64,000 bases of DNA from Mycobacterium bourgelatii (GTDB taxonomy: Bacteria > Actinomycetota > Actinomycetes > Mycobacteriales > Mycobacteriaceae): positions 1,860,001 through 1,924,000 of the forward strand of contig NZ_BLKZ01000001.1 in assembly GCF_010723575.1 (NCBI RefSeq), in the 5' to 3' direction. A program made the translations under genes and the position numbers. Below are positions 9,239 to 18,398 of this stretch, piece after piece. How positions within the stretch are numbered: the stretch's first letter is position 1; each line of letters begins with the position of its first letter. The notes beneath the pieces were generated by a model, which saw only the letters and a list, made by a program, of their open reading frames with translations, was not told the origin of the DNA and searched no databases.

Positions 9239-9957
9239 CCCGACCACGCCAGTCCCTGCTGGATGCCCTCGGTGTCGATCTGCCCGATGACCTGCTCTCG
9301 CTGGCGTTGACGCACCGCAGCTACGCCTACGAGAACGGCGGGTTGCCCACCAACGAGCGGTTGGAGTTTCTCGGCGACGCCGTGCTGGGTTTGACGATCA
9401 CAGACGCGCTCTATCACCGCCATCCCGACCGCAGCGAGGGTGACTTGGCCAAACTGCGGGCCAGCATCGTCAACACCCAGGCGTTGGCCGACGTCGCGCG
9501 ACACCTCTCCGATGGGGGCCTCGGCGCGCACATGCTGCTGGGGCGCGGCGAGTCCAACACCGGCGGCGCGGACAAGTCCAGCATCCTGGCGGACGGGATG
9601 GAATCGCTGCTCGGGGCCATCTACCTGCAACACGGCATCGACGTCGCCCGCGAGGTCATCCTGCGGCTGTTCGGGCCGTTGCTGGACACCGCGCCCACGC
9701 TCGGCGCGGGGCTGGACTGGAAGACCAGCCTGCAGGAGCTGACGGCAGCGCGGGGCATGGGTTCCCCGACCTATGTGGTCACCTCGACCGGGCCGGACCA
9801 CGACAAGGAATTCACCGCGGTCGTCGTCGTCATGGACAACGAATACGGCTCGGGAATGGGCCGCTCCAAGAAGGAAGCGGAACAGAAGGCCGCGTCGGCG
9901 GCGTACAAGGCGCTGGAAGCGCTGGAAACCCTGGACGTGCTGGACAGCGCGGGTTAA
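9235..9957 (+). CDS. rnc: Ribonuclease III
   Basis: Double-stranded-RNA endonuclease that processes rRNA precursors and structured mRNAs. It has 240 residues, the M. tuberculosis length. The RNase III signature NERLEFLGDAVLG (around residue 41) carries metal-ligand acidic residues, and the second acidic site is in DGMESLLGAIY near residue 120. A C-terminal dsRNA-binding domain runs from about residue 160 to 230 (TSLQEL..., SKKEAEQKAASAA). The GTG start overlaps the upstream stop by 4 nt, and the stop overlaps the mutM ATG by 1 nt (TAATG). Confidence 0.96.
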   Translation: MTRPRQSLLDALGVDLPDDLLSLALTHRSYAYENGGLPTNERLEFLGDAVLGLTITDALYHRHPDRSEGDLAKLRASIVNTQALADVARHLSDGGLGAHMLLGRGESNTGGADKSSILADGMESLLGAIYLQHGIDVAREVILRLFGPLLDTAPTLGAGLDWKTSLQELTAARGMGSPTYVVTSTGPDHDKEFTAVVVVMDNEYGSGMGRSKKEAEQKAASAAYKALEALETLDVLDSAG

Positions 9958-10841
9958 TGCCCGAACTGCCCGAAGTCGAGGTAGTGCGGCGCGGCTTACA
10001 AGCTCATGTGGTGGGCAAGACGATCACCGCGGTGCGAGTGCACCACCCACGCGCGGTTCGTCGCCACGAGGCGGGTCCCGCCGATCTGACGGCGCGACTG
10101 CTGGATGCCCGGATCACCGGCACGGATCGCCGCGGCAAGTACCTGTGGTTGACGTTGGACACCGGTGAGGACGGACATCCGGCCGACGACCCGGACACCG
10201 CACTCGTCGTACATCTGGGCATGAGCGGGCAGATGTTGCTCGGGGTGGTGCCGCGCGCCGACCACGTGCGGATCTCGGCCCTCCTCGACGACGGGACGGT
10301 GCTGAGCTTCGCCGACCAACGGACCTTCGGGGGATGGCTGCTGGCCGATCTGGTGACGGTTGACGGCAGCGTGGTGCCCGAACCCGTCGCCCACCTCGCG
10401 CGTGATCCGCTGGACCCGCGGTTCGACGCCGATGCGGTGGTAAACGTGTTGAAGCGCAAGCACTCTGAGATCAAGCGCCAACTTCTCGACCAGCAGGTGG
10501 TATCGGGAATCGGCAACATCTACGCCGACGAAGCGCTGTGGCGCGCGAAGGTGAACGGCGCGCGGGTTGCGGCCACACTCACCAGACGGCAACTGAGCAC
10601 CGTGCTCGATGCGGCCACCGAGGTGATGCGCGAGGCGCTGGCCCAAGGCGGGACCTCGTTCGATTCTTTGTATGTCAATGTCAACGGCGAATCGGGCTAC
10701 TTCGACCGGTCGCTGGACGCCTACGGTCGCGAGGGCGAGAACTGCCGTCGTTGCGGTGCGGTGATGCGTCGGGAGAAGTTCATGAACCGCTCGTCGTTCT
10801 ACTGTCCCAAGTGCCAGCCGAGGCCGCGCCCGCGGCGTTGA
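9957..10841 (+). CDS. mutM: Formamidopyrimidine-DNA glycosylase
   Basis: Base-excision-repair glycosylase/AP lyase that removes 8-oxoguanine and formamidopyrimidines. It has 294 residues. The N-terminal MPELPEVE contains the catalytic Pro2 and Glu3. The conserved Lys is in the LGMSGQM region near residue 82, the helix-two-turn-helix carries QQVVSGIGNIYADEALW, and the C-terminal zinc finger is CRRCG...YCPKCQ. It is translationally coupled to rnc. Confidence 0.96.
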   Translation: MPELPEVEVVRRGLQAHVVGKTITAVRVHHPRAVRRHEAGPADLTARLLDARITGTDRRGKYLWLTLDTGEDGHPADDPDTALVVHLGMSGQMLLGVVPRADHVRISALLDDGTVLSFADQRTFGGWLLADLVTVDGSVVPEPVAHLARDPLDPRFDADAVVNVLKRKHSEIKRQLLDQQVVSGIGNIYADEALWRAKVNGARVAATLTRRQLSTVLDAATEVMREALAQGGTSFDSLYVNVNGESGYFDRSLDAYGREGENCRRCGAVMRREKFMNRSSFYCPKCQPRPRPRR

Positions 10842-10866
10842 GTTTCTCGGCGGCGGTCTGTTTCGC

Positions 10867-10924
10867 CGAGGGTGCGTGTTTGTACGGCGACACGCCGGTG
10901 AGGCTGGCATTTTGCGCACCCTCG
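10867..10924. repeat. Nested inverted-repeat element between mutM and the OsmC-like gene
   Basis: Perfect 10-bp arms CGAGGGTGCG (10867-10876) and CGCACCCTCG (10915-10924) enclose 38 bp. Just inside the left arm is a second perfect 6-bp pair, GCGTGT (10874-10879) and ACACGC. The two stems overlap, so they are alternative folds. It resembles a dispersed mycobacterial hairpin with a TGTACGGCGACACGCC core that I remember from other mycobacterial intergenic regions, but I could not check this. Confidence 0.6.
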
Positions 10925-10968
10925 CGCCGGGCGGTAGCGGCCGGATGGCCGCAAGGTAAAAAGAAGCC

Positions 10969-11385
10969 ATGACGGAACTGTGGGTCGAACGCACCGGCAC
11001 CCGCCGCTACACCGGACACAGCTCGCGGGGCGCGCAAGTGCTCGTGGGCTCTGAGGACGTCGAGGGCGTGTTCACCCCCGGAGAACTGCTCAAGATCGCG
11101 CTCGCGGCCTGTAGCGGAATGGCCAGCGACCAGCCGTTGGCCCGCCGGCTCGGCGACGACTACCGGGCCGTCGTCAAAGTCTCCGGTGCCGCCGACCGAG
11201 ATCAAGAGATCTATCCGCTCCTGCAAGAGACCCTTGAGATCGACCTGTCCGGCTTGTCCGACGACGAGAAGGCGCGGGTGGTCACGGTGGCCGCGCGGGC
11301 CATCGACCTGGTGTGCACCGTTGGAAGAACGCTCAAGTCCGGTACCAAGGTCACGTTCGAGGTCGCGGATGTCGCAACAGCCTGA
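10969..11385 (+). CDS. OsmC/Ohr family protein
   Basis: Ortholog of M. tuberculosis Rv2923c, 138 residues, of the OsmC/Ohr peroxide-resistance fold. Reactive cysteines in this family are in the N-terminal half (here LAACSGMASD, around residue 46) and the C-terminal half (IDLVCTVGRTL, near residue 119), giving the expected two-Cys arrangement for thiol-dependent hydroperoxide reduction. The substrate is unknown. The gene overlaps acyP by 17 nt. Confidence 0.82.
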   Translation: MTELWVERTGTRRYTGHSSRGAQVLVGSEDVEGVFTPGELLKIALAACSGMASDQPLARRLGDDYRAVVKVSGAADRDQEIYPLLQETLEIDLSGLSDDEKARVVTVAARAIDLVCTVGRTLKSGTKVTFEVADVATA

Positions 11386-11659
11386 ACCGCAGGTGCGGCT
11401 GACCGCCTGGGTGCACGGTCATGTCCAGGGAGTGGGTTTCCGCTGGTGGACGCGCTGCCGGGCACTGGAGCTCGGTATGACGGGATATGCCGCCAACCGA
11501 GACGACGGCCGCGTGCTCGTGGTTGCTCACGGATCGCGCGAGGCAGGCGAGAAGCTCCTCCAGTTGCTGGAGGGCGGTGGGACGCCGGGCCGGGTGGACA
11601 AGGTGGTTGCCGACTGGTCGGAGCCGACTGAGCAGTTCACCGGATTCGTCGAGCGGTGA
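11369..11659 (+). CDS. acyP: Acylphosphatase
   Basis: Small (96 aa) acylphosphatase that hydrolyses carboxyl-phosphate bonds. The signature VQGVGFRWW contains the phosphate-binding Arg, and the catalytic Asn is in GYAANRDDG, which here has the typical spacing. The ATG lies inside the 3' end of the OsmC-like gene. It matches M. tuberculosis Rv2922A in length and position, just before smc. Confidence 0.93.
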   Translation: MSQQPEPQVRLTAWVHGHVQGVGFRWWTRCRALELGMTGYAANRDDGRVLVVAHGSREAGEKLLQLLEGGGTPGRVDKVVADWSEPTEQFTGFVER

Positions 11660-11674
11660 TCGCAAGCGCGGCGT

Positions 11675-11740
11675 AGCCGGGCGCGCCGGGTCGCCACCAA
11701 AGGGCCGAGCCGGGCGCAGCGGGTCGCCGCCATTTGGCCC
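11675..11740. repeat. Two imperfect 33-bp direct repeats upstream of smc
   Basis: Copy 1 begins AGCCGGGCGCGCCGGGTCGC at 11675 and copy 2 begins AGCCGGGCGCAGCGGGTCGC at 11708. They share most positions through the closing GGCC. The pair fills most of the 126-bp gap between acyP and smc. Function unknown. Confidence 0.6.
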
Positions 11741-11785
11741 AGCGCTAGCGGGCGGTCGACTGCAAGACCGGTAGTCTGGCGGGTC

Positions 11786-14700
11786 GTGTACCTCAAGAGT
11801 CTGACGCTGAAGGGCTTCAAGTCCTTTGCCGCGCCGACGACTCTGCGCTTCGAGCCAGGGATCACGGCCGTGGTCGGGCCCAATGGCTCCGGTAAGTCCA
11901 ACGTCGTCGACGCCCTGGCGTGGGTGATGGGGGAGCAGGGGGCAAAGACGCTGCGCGGCGGCAAGATGGAGGACGTCATCTTCGCCGGCACCTCGTCGCG
12001 CGCTCCGCTGGGCAGGGCCGAAGTCACCGTCACCATCGACAACTCCGACAACGCGCTGCCCATTGAGTACTCCGAGGTGTCGATCACCCGTCGGATGTTC
12101 CGCGACGGTGCCAGCGAATACGAAATCAACGGCAGCAGTTGCCGTTTGATGGACGTGCAGGAGCTGCTGAGCGACTCGGGCATCGGCCGCGAGATGCACG
12201 TGATCGTCGGGCAGGGCAAGTTGGACGAGATCCTGCAGTCCCGCCCCGAGGACCGCCGCGCCTTCATCGAGGAGGCCGCCGGCGTCCTGAAACACCGCAA
12301 GCGCAAAGAGAAGGCATTGCGCAAGCTCGACGCGATGCAGGCGAACCTGGCCCGGCTCACCGACCTGACCACCGAGCTGCGTCGGCAACTCAAGCCGCTG
12401 GGTCGGCAAGCCGAAGTCGCCCGTCGCGCCCAGACCATCCAGGCCGACCTGCGCGACGCGCGACTGCGGTTGGCCGCCGACGATCTGGTGAGCCGGCGGT
12501 CCGAGCGCGAGGCGATCTTCGAGGCCGAGGCCATGATGCGCCGCGAGCATGAGGAGGCGACGGCCCGCCTGGCGGTGGCATCCGAGGAGTTGGCCGCGCA
12601 CGAAGCCGCGCTGGCCGATCTCTCCCAACGAGCAGAAGCGGTGCAGCACACCTGGTTTGGGCTGTCTGCGCTGGCCGAGCGGGTGGCCGCCACGGTGCGC
12701 ATCGCCAACGAGCGGGCCCAACACCTCGATGTGGCGCCGGTGACGACCAGTGACACCGACCCCGACGCGCTGGAAGCCGAAGCAGACCAAGTGGCTGCCG
12801 CCGAACAGCAGTTGTTGGCCGAGCTGGCCGCTGCGCGCGCCCGGCTGGACGCCGCGCGCGCGGAGTTGGCCGAGCGGGAGCGCGAGGCTGTGGAGGCCGA
12901 CCGCGCTCATCTGGCGGCGGTTCGGGCCGAGGCGGACCGGCGCGAGGGCCTGGCTCGGTTGACCGGGCAGGTCGAGACCATGCGGGCGCGCGTCGAATCG
13001 ATCGATGACCGGGTGGCGCGGTTGTCCGAGCGCATCGAGCAGGCCGCCGCGCGCGCGGAGCAGGCCCGCGCCGAGTTCGAGAAGGTGCAGGGCAAGGTCG
13101 GGGAACTCGACCAGGGCGAGGTCGGCCTCGACGAGCAGCACGAGCGGACGATGGCCGCGGTGCGGCAGGCCGACGAACGCGTTGCCGAACTACAGGCGGC
13201 CGAACGCGGTGCCGAACGCGAGGTCGCCTCCCTGCGGGCCCGCATCGACGCGCTCTCGGTCAGCTTGGAGCGCAAGGACGGCGCCGCGTGGCTGACGCGG
13301 AACCACGGCGGCGCAGGGTTTTTCGGGTCGGTTGCCCAGCTGGTCAAAGTCCGCTCGGGGTACGAGACGGCGCTGGCCGCGGTGCTGGGGTCGGCTGCCG
13401 ACGCATTGGCCGCCGAAAACCCCGACGCCGCACACCGGGCCGTCACCGCGCTCAAACAAGCCGACGGGGGTCGCGCGGCCTTGGTCTTGGGCGACTGGCC
13501 TGCCCAAGGCGAACCCGCGCGATTTGCCCTCCCCGGCGGTGCTCTGTGGGCGTTGGACCTGGTCGAGGTGCCGCCTCGGTTGCGGGGAGCGATCACCGCG
13601 ATGCTGTCCGATGTCGCGGTGGTCCGGGAATTGGCCCAAGCGCTGGAACTGGTGAGTTCGCTTCCCAACCTGCGTGCCGTCACGATGGACGGCGATCTGG
13701 TCGGGCCCGGCTGGGTCAGTGGTGGATCCGACCGCAAGCTGTCCACCCTGGAGATCACCTCGGAGATCGACCGCGCCCGTGCCGAATTGAGCCGCACCGA
13801 GGAGCGGGTCGCTGAATTGAGCGCGGCCTTGGCCGGCGCGCGGGCCGAGCAAGCCGCGCGGCATGACTCCGCCGAACAGGCGCTGGCCGCGTTGAACGAA
13901 TCCGACACCGCGATCTCGGCGATGTACGAGCAGCTGGGACGGCTCGGCCAGGAAGCGCGGTCGGCAGAAAATGAGCTGGCTCAGCTGATGCGGCAGCGTG
14001 AGGAGCTGGAGTCCGGGCGCGCGCAGACCGTCGAAGAGGTTTCCGAACTCGAGGCTCGGCTGCGCAACGCGCAGGAGACGCAGCAGGTGGACACCGCCGA
14101 GCCGATTGATCGGCAGGCGATCGCGGCCGCCGCGGAGGGTGCCCGCAGCGTGGAAGTGGAGGCGCGTCTGGCGGTGCGGACGGCCGAGGAACGGGTCAAC
14201 GCGGTGCGCGGACGGGCCGATTCGCTGCGCCGCGCGGCCGCCGCCGAACGCGAGGCGCGGGTGCGCGCCGAACAGGCTAGGGCCGCCCGACTGCGCGCGG
14301 CCGCGGTCGCCGCAGCCGTTGCGGATTCCGGCCGCTTGCTTGCGGGCCGGCTGAGCGGCGTGGTCGAAGCAGCGTCACGATTGCGCGACCAACTGGCCGC
14401 CGAACGCCGTGAGCGGTCCGCCGCGATGTCCGCCGTCCGCGAAGAGACGAACACGCTGAGCGCTCGAGTGGCCGCCCTCAACGATTCGCTGCACCGTGAC
14501 GAAGTTGCCAACGCCCAAGCGGCCATGCGCATCGAACAGCTCGAGCAGATGGTGCTGGAACAGTTCGGCATGGCTCCGGCCGACCTCATCGCCGAATATG
14601 GTCCCGACGTGCCGCTGCCGCCGACCGAGCTTGAGATGGCCGAGTTCGAGCAAGCCCGCGAGCGCGGCGAGCAGGTGGTCGCACCGGCGCCGATGCCCTT

Positions 14701-15385
14701 CGATCGCGCCACCCAGGAGCGCCGGGCCAAACGGGCCGAACGAGAACTCAACGAGCTTGGCCGGGTCAATCCGCTGGCCCTGGAAGAGTTTGCTGCGTTG
14801 GAGGAGCGCTACAACTTTCTGGCGACCCAGCTCGAGGACGTCAAGGCCGCCCGCAAGGACTTGCTGGACGTCGTCGCCGAGGTCGACTCCCGCATCCTGC
14901 AGGTGTTCAGCGACGCCTTCACCGATGTCGAGCGCGAATTTCGGGAAGTCTTCACGGTGTTGTTCCCCGGTGGCGAGGGACGGCTGCGGCTGACCCAGCC
15001 CGACGACATGCTCACCACGGGTATTGAAGTCGAGGCCCGGCCGCCGGGCAAGAAGGTCACCCGGCTGTCTTTGCTGTCGGGTGGAGAGAAGGCGCTGACG
15101 GCGGTCGCGATGCTGGTGGCCATCTTCCGCGCCCGACCGTCGCCGTTCTACATCATGGACGAAGTCGAAGCAGCGCTGGACGACGTCAACCTCCGTCGAC
15201 TCATCGGGTTGTTCGAATTGCTGCGCGACCAGTCGCAGCTGATCATCATCACCCACCAGAAGCCGACGATGGAGGTCGCCGACGCGCTCTACGGCGTCAC
15301 CATGCAGGGTGACGGCATCACAACGGTGATTTCCCAGCGGATCCGCGGACAGCAGGTCGATCGGCTGGTCTCGAGCTCCTCCTAA
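11786..15385 (+). CDS. smc: Chromosome segregation ATPase SMC
   Basis: Full-length SMC of 1199 residues, the core of the SMC-ScpAB condensin that compacts and separates chromosomes. The N-terminal ATPase half has Walker A GPNGSGKSN at about residue 32. Two long coiled coils (about 165-505 and 665-1030) flank the hinge (about 510-660). The C-terminal half has the ABC signature LSGGEKAL and Walker B YIMDEVEAALD. It starts with GTG. A TAGTCT hexamer at 11772-11777, 8 nt before the start, could give a nearly leaderless mRNA. ftsY follows 16 bp after the stop. Confidence 0.97.
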   Translation: MYLKSLTLKGFKSFAAPTTLRFEPGITAVVGPNGSGKSNVVDALAWVMGEQGAKTLRGGKMEDVIFAGTSSRAPLGRAEVTVTIDNSDNALPIEYSEVSITRRMFRDGASEYEINGSSCRLMDVQELLSDSGIGREMHVIVGQGKLDEILQSRPEDRRAFIEEAAGVLKHRKRKEKALRKLDAMQANLARLTDLTTELRRQLKPLGRQAEVARRAQTIQADLRDARLRLAADDLVSRRSEREAIFEAEAMMRREHEEATARLAVASEELAAHEAALADLSQRAEAVQHTWFGLSALAERVAATVRIANERAQHLDVAPVTTSDTDPDALEAEADQVAAAEQQLLAELAAARARLDAARAELAEREREAVEADRAHLAAVRAEADRREGLARLTGQVETMRARVESIDDRVARLSERIEQAAARAEQARAEFEKVQGKVGELDQGEVGLDEQHERTMAAVRQADERVAELQAAERGAEREVASLRARIDALSVSLERKDGAAWLTRNHGGAGFFGSVAQLVKVRSGYETALAAVLGSAADALAAENPDAAHRAVTALKQADGGRAALVLGDWPAQGEPARFALPGGALWALDLVEVPPRLRGAITAMLSDVAVVRELAQALELVSSLPNLRAVTMDGDLVGPGWVSGGSDRKLSTLEITSEIDRARAELSRTEERVAELSAALAGARAEQAARHDSAEQALAALNESDTAISAMYEQLGRLGQEARSAENELAQLMRQREELESGRAQTVEEVSELEARLRNAQETQQVDTAEPIDRQAIAAAAEGARSVEVEARLAVRTAEERVNAVRGRADSLRRAAAAEREARVRAEQARAARLRAAAVAAAVADSGRLLAGRLSGVVEAASRLRDQLAAERRERSAAMSAVREETNTLSARVAALNDSLHRDEVANAQAAMRIEQLEQMVLEQFGMAPADLIAEYGPDVPLPPTELEMAEFEQARERGEQVVAPAPMPFDRATQERRAKRAERELNELGRVNPLALEEFAALEERYNFLATQLEDVKAARKDLLDVVAEVDSRILQVFSDAFTDVEREFREVFTVLFPGGEGRLRLTQPDDMLTTGIEVEARPPGKKVTRLSLLSGGEKALTAVAMLVAIFRARPSPFYIMDEVEAALDDVNLRRLIGLFELLRDQSQLIIITHQKPTMEVADALYGVTMQGDGITTVISQRIRGQQVDRLVSSSS

Positions 15386-15401
15386 CCGGGAAGGATTGTC
15401 A

Positions 15402-16784
15402 GTGTCCGAAGGTCTGTGGATCGCCATCGCGGTGGTCGCCGCCCTGGTCCTCATCGCCGCGCTGGTTTTTGGGCTGGTGCGTTACCGTCGGCGCCGGATC
15501 AGGCTGTCCGGCCCTCCTGAGACGAGCGCCATCGACCGCTCCGGCGGCTATAAGGCGTCGTCCGGCATCACCTTCAGCCGAACTCCGACCCTCGAACCGG
15601 AACGCATTGACACCAGCGGCCTGCCCGCGGTCGGCGATGACGCCACCATTCCGAGGGATGCACCTAAACGGACCATCTCCGACGTGCACCTGCCCGACCT
15701 CGTGCCCGAGGCGCCACCAGAGGCGCCAGAGGCCCCGGCAGAGCCGGAGGTAACCCCGGCGGAGCCCGAGGTAGCAGAGGCGCCGCCAGACGCGCCCCCG
15801 GCGCCGCCGGAAGCGCCGACACCACCCGAGGCGCCCGCACCGCCCGCAATCGAGGCGATCGAACCCACCGAGGGCAGGCTGGAACGCCTGCGCGGCCGGT
15901 TGGCCCGATCGCAAAACGCGCTCGGCCGCAGCATGCTCGGCCTCATCGGTGGCGGCGACCTGGACGAGGACTCCTGGCAGGACGTCGAGGACACGCTGTT
16001 AATCGCCGACCTGGGCCCGGTGGTCACCGAAGCCGTGGTGACGCAACTGCGCAGCCGACTGGCCGCGGCCAACGTGCGCACCGAAGCCGACGCCCGCGCC
16101 GTGCTGCGCGACGTGCTGATCAAGGAACTGCAACCCGGCATGGACCGCTCGATCCGCGCCTTGCCGCACGACGACCACCCGTCGGTGCTGCTGGTGGTCG
16201 GCGTCAACGGCACCGGGAAGACGACCACCGTCGGCAAACTGGCCCGAGTCCTGGTGGCCGACGGCCGCCGTGTCGTGCTCGGGGCGGCGGACACCTTCCG
16301 CGCCGCGGCGGCCGACCAACTGGAAACCTGGGCGTCACGGGTAGGCGCCGAGGTGGTGCGGGGGCCCGAGGGGGCCGACCCAGCGTCGGTCGCCTTCGAC
16401 GCCGTCGACAAGGGCATCAAGACCGGCGCCGACGTCGTGCTCATCGACACCGCCGGCCGGTTACATACCAAGGTCGGGCTGATGGACGAGCTCGGCAAGG
16501 TCAAACGGGTGGTGACCCGCCGTGCCGCTGTCGACGAGGTGCTGCTCGTACTCGACGCCACGATCGGCCAGAACGGGCTGGCACAGGCCAAGGTGTTCGC
16601 CGAGGTCGTCGAAATCACCGGCGCGGTGCTGACCAAGCTGGATGGAACTGCCAAGGGCGGCATTGTGTTCCGCGTGCAACAGGAACTCGGGGTTCCGGTG
16701 AAGCTGGTCGGATTGGGCGAAGGCCCCGATGATCTGGCTCCATTCGAGCCGGGCGCTTTCGTCGACGCCCTGCTCGGCACCTAG
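15402..16784 (+). CDS. ftsY: Signal recognition particle receptor FtsY
   Basis: SRP receptor GTPase that docks ribosome-nascent-chain-SRP complexes at the membrane. It has 460 residues. An N-terminal membrane segment (about residues 5-27, IAIAVVAALVLIAALVF) is followed by a basic RYRRRR stretch, a long Pro/Glu/Ala-rich linker (about residues 95-155), then the NG domain. The NG domain has GVNGTGKTTT near residue 267, DTAGRLHTK and TKLDGTAKGG. GTG 15402 is preferred because GGGAAGG lies 7 nt upstream; a TTG at 15396 falls on that site. It is probably cotranscribed with smc. Confidence 0.95.
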   Translation: MSEGLWIAIAVVAALVLIAALVFGLVRYRRRRIRLSGPPETSAIDRSGGYKASSGITFSRTPTLEPERIDTSGLPAVGDDATIPRDAPKRTISDVHLPDLVPEAPPEAPEAPAEPEVTPAEPEVAEAPPDAPPAPPEAPTPPEAPAPPAIEAIEPTEGRLERLRGRLARSQNALGRSMLGLIGGGDLDEDSWQDVEDTLLIADLGPVVTEAVVTQLRSRLAAANVRTEADARAVLRDVLIKELQPGMDRSIRALPHDDHPSVLLVVGVNGTGKTTTVGKLARVLVADGRRVVLGAADTFRAAAADQLETWASRVGAEVVRGPEGADPASVAFDAVDKGIKTGADVVLIDTAGRLHTKVGLMDELGKVKRVVTRRAAVDEVLLVLDATIGQNGLAQAKVFAEVVEITGAVLTKLDGTAKGGIVFRVQQELGVPVKLVGLGEGPDDLAPFEPGAFVDALLGT

Positions 16785-16874
16785 GGATCGCCTGGGTATC
16801 GCCCGGGTATATGCCGAGGTGTATGCCCAGGCACACGCCTAGGTGTTCCAAGGTATTACACAGCAGCTTCTACG

Positions 16875-16890
16875 TTAATTTCCACGAAAC
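16875..16890 (+). promoter_or_regulatory. Possible GlnR half-site upstream of amt
   Basis: TTAAT-N6-GAAAC resembles one half of the actinobacterial GlnR box (gTnAC-N6-GaAAC), with a perfect GAAAC half. It lies about 100 bp before amt, a gene known to be under GlnR in mycobacteria. The second half-site is not obvious. Just upstream (16790-16860) are GGGTAT-GCC-type imperfect repeats and a GCCTGGG...CCCAGGC pair that might end the ftsY transcript. Confidence 0.4.
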
Positions 16891-16992
16891 ATCGCTGCCC
16901 CATCCGCGCAACAACTTATGCGCAAGGTTCTGGATCAGGTCACCAGTCATCCATCCTGGGGCCCTCCCGACGCTGACTGGAGGTGAAAGCGA

Positions 16993-18396
16993 GTGAGTTT
17001 CCCGATCCTGGGCCAGCCCGATACGGGCGATACCGCCTGGTTGCTGGCGAGTTCTGCCCTTGTGTTGTTGATGACGCCGGGCCTGGCGTTTTTCTACGGC
17101 GGCATGGTGCGTACCCGAAGCGTGCTCAACATGATCATGATGAGCATCAGCGCCATGGGCGTCGTGACCGTGTTGTGGGTGCTTTACGGCTACTCCACTG
17201 CATTTGGGGACGACAAGTTCAACCTTTTTGGCGACCCCACCCAGTTCTTCGGACTGAAGGGCCTCATCGGCGGCGACTCCGCGAAAGCTGAAGGGGCCAC
17301 CGCGGCGGTGGATATCCCGTTGGTCGGGACCCTGCCCGCCACCGTATTCGTCTCTTTCCAGCTGATGTTCGCGATCATCACCGTCGCGCTCATCTCGGGC
17401 TCGGTGGCCGACCGGCTCAAGTTCAGTGCCTGGTTGGCGTTCTCGGCGCTGTGGGCGACCTTCGTCTACTTCCCGATCGCGCACTGGGTCTTCGCCGCTG
17501 ACGAGGGGGTCGCCGAGCACGGCGGCTGGATCAACCGACTCGGGGCAATCGACTTCGCCGGCGGAACGGCGGTCCATATAAACGCCGGTACGGCGGGCCT
17601 GGTGCTGGCGATCGTGCTGGGCAAGCGCAGCGGTTGGCCGACCACCCTGTTCCGTCCGCACAACCTGCCGTTCGTGATGCTCGGTGCTGGCCTGCTGTGG
17701 TTCGGCTGGTACGGCTTCAACGCCGGTTCGGCGGCGACGTCCAACGGTGTCGCGGGATCGACGTTTGTCACCACCACGGTTGCCACCGCCGCGGCGATGC
17801 TCGCCTGGCTCGCCACCGAGCGGATCCGTGACGGACACGCCACCACACTGGGCGCGGCGTCGGGCATCGTCGCTGGCCTGGTCGCCATCACCCCGTCGTG
17901 TTCCTCGGTGAACGTGCTGGGCGCGTTGGGCGTCGGCGCGGCCGCTGGCGTCTTGTGCGCGCTCGCGGTGGGGCTGAAGTTCAAGCTCGGCTTCGACGAC
18001 TCGCTGGACGTGGTCGGGGTGCACCTGGTCGGTGGTTTGGTGGGCACGCTGCTGGTGGGCATCCTCGCCGCGCCGGAGGCGCCGGCCGGTGCCAAGGGCC
18101 TGTTCTACGGCGGCGGTTGGGGTCAGCTCGGCAAGCAGGCGATCGGGGCGTTCAGCGTTATGGGCTACTGCGCCGTCGCCACGTTTATCCTGGCCCTTAT
18201 CCTGAAGTACACGATCGGGCTGCGTCTCGGGGCTGAGCAAGAGGCCGCGGGGATCGACGAGTCGGAGCACGCCGAGAGCGGTTACGACTTCGCGGTCACC
18301 AGTGGCTCGGTGCTTCCGCGAGCGACTTTGCCGCCGAGTAGCGTCAACGGCTTGGAAGAGCGGGAGCGAGTGGGCGAGAAAGTAGAGGCGGAATAG
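16993..18396 (+). CDS. amt: Ammonium transporter Amt
   Basis: Inner-membrane ammonium channel of the Amt/Mep/Rh family, 467 residues with about 11 hydrophobic segments. Family signatures are visible: LMTPGLAFFYGGMVR near residue 28, DFAGGTAVHINAGTAGL near residue 190 with the pore His, and DDSLDVVGVHLVGG near residue 335 with the second pore His. The hydrophilic C-terminal tail (from about residue 412) is the PII contact region. The GTG start follows an AGGTGAAAG ribosome site. glnB begins 3 nt after the stop, giving the classic amtB-glnK pairing. Confidence 0.97.
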   Translation: MSFPILGQPDTGDTAWLLASSALVLLMTPGLAFFYGGMVRTRSVLNMIMMSISAMGVVTVLWVLYGYSTAFGDDKFNLFGDPTQFFGLKGLIGGDSAKAEGATAAVDIPLVGTLPATVFVSFQLMFAIITVALISGSVADRLKFSAWLAFSALWATFVYFPIAHWVFAADEGVAEHGGWINRLGAIDFAGGTAVHINAGTAGLVLAIVLGKRSGWPTTLFRPHNLPFVMLGAGLLWFGWYGFNAGSAATSNGVAGSTFVTTTVATAAAMLAWLATERIRDGHATTLGAASGIVAGLVAITPSCSSVNVLGALGVGAAAGVLCALAVGLKFKLGFDDSLDVVGVHLVGGLVGTLLVGILAAPEAPAGAKGLFYGGGWGQLGKQAIGAFSVMGYCAVATFILALILKYTIGLRLGAEQEAAGIDESEHAESGYDFAVTSGSVLPRATLPPSSVNGLEERERVGEKVEAE

Positions 18397-18398
18397 AA

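Noticed and set aside
11351..13141. Long minus-strand open frame (596 codons) opposite smc
   Set aside because: It lies antisense to a clear SMC gene with all ATPase motifs; its composition is that of a GC-rich shadow frame.
16790..16860. Intrinsic terminator after ftsY
   Set aside because: GCCTGGG...CCCAGGC can pair, but the loop is 29 nt and no T-run follows. I mention it only as a possible element.
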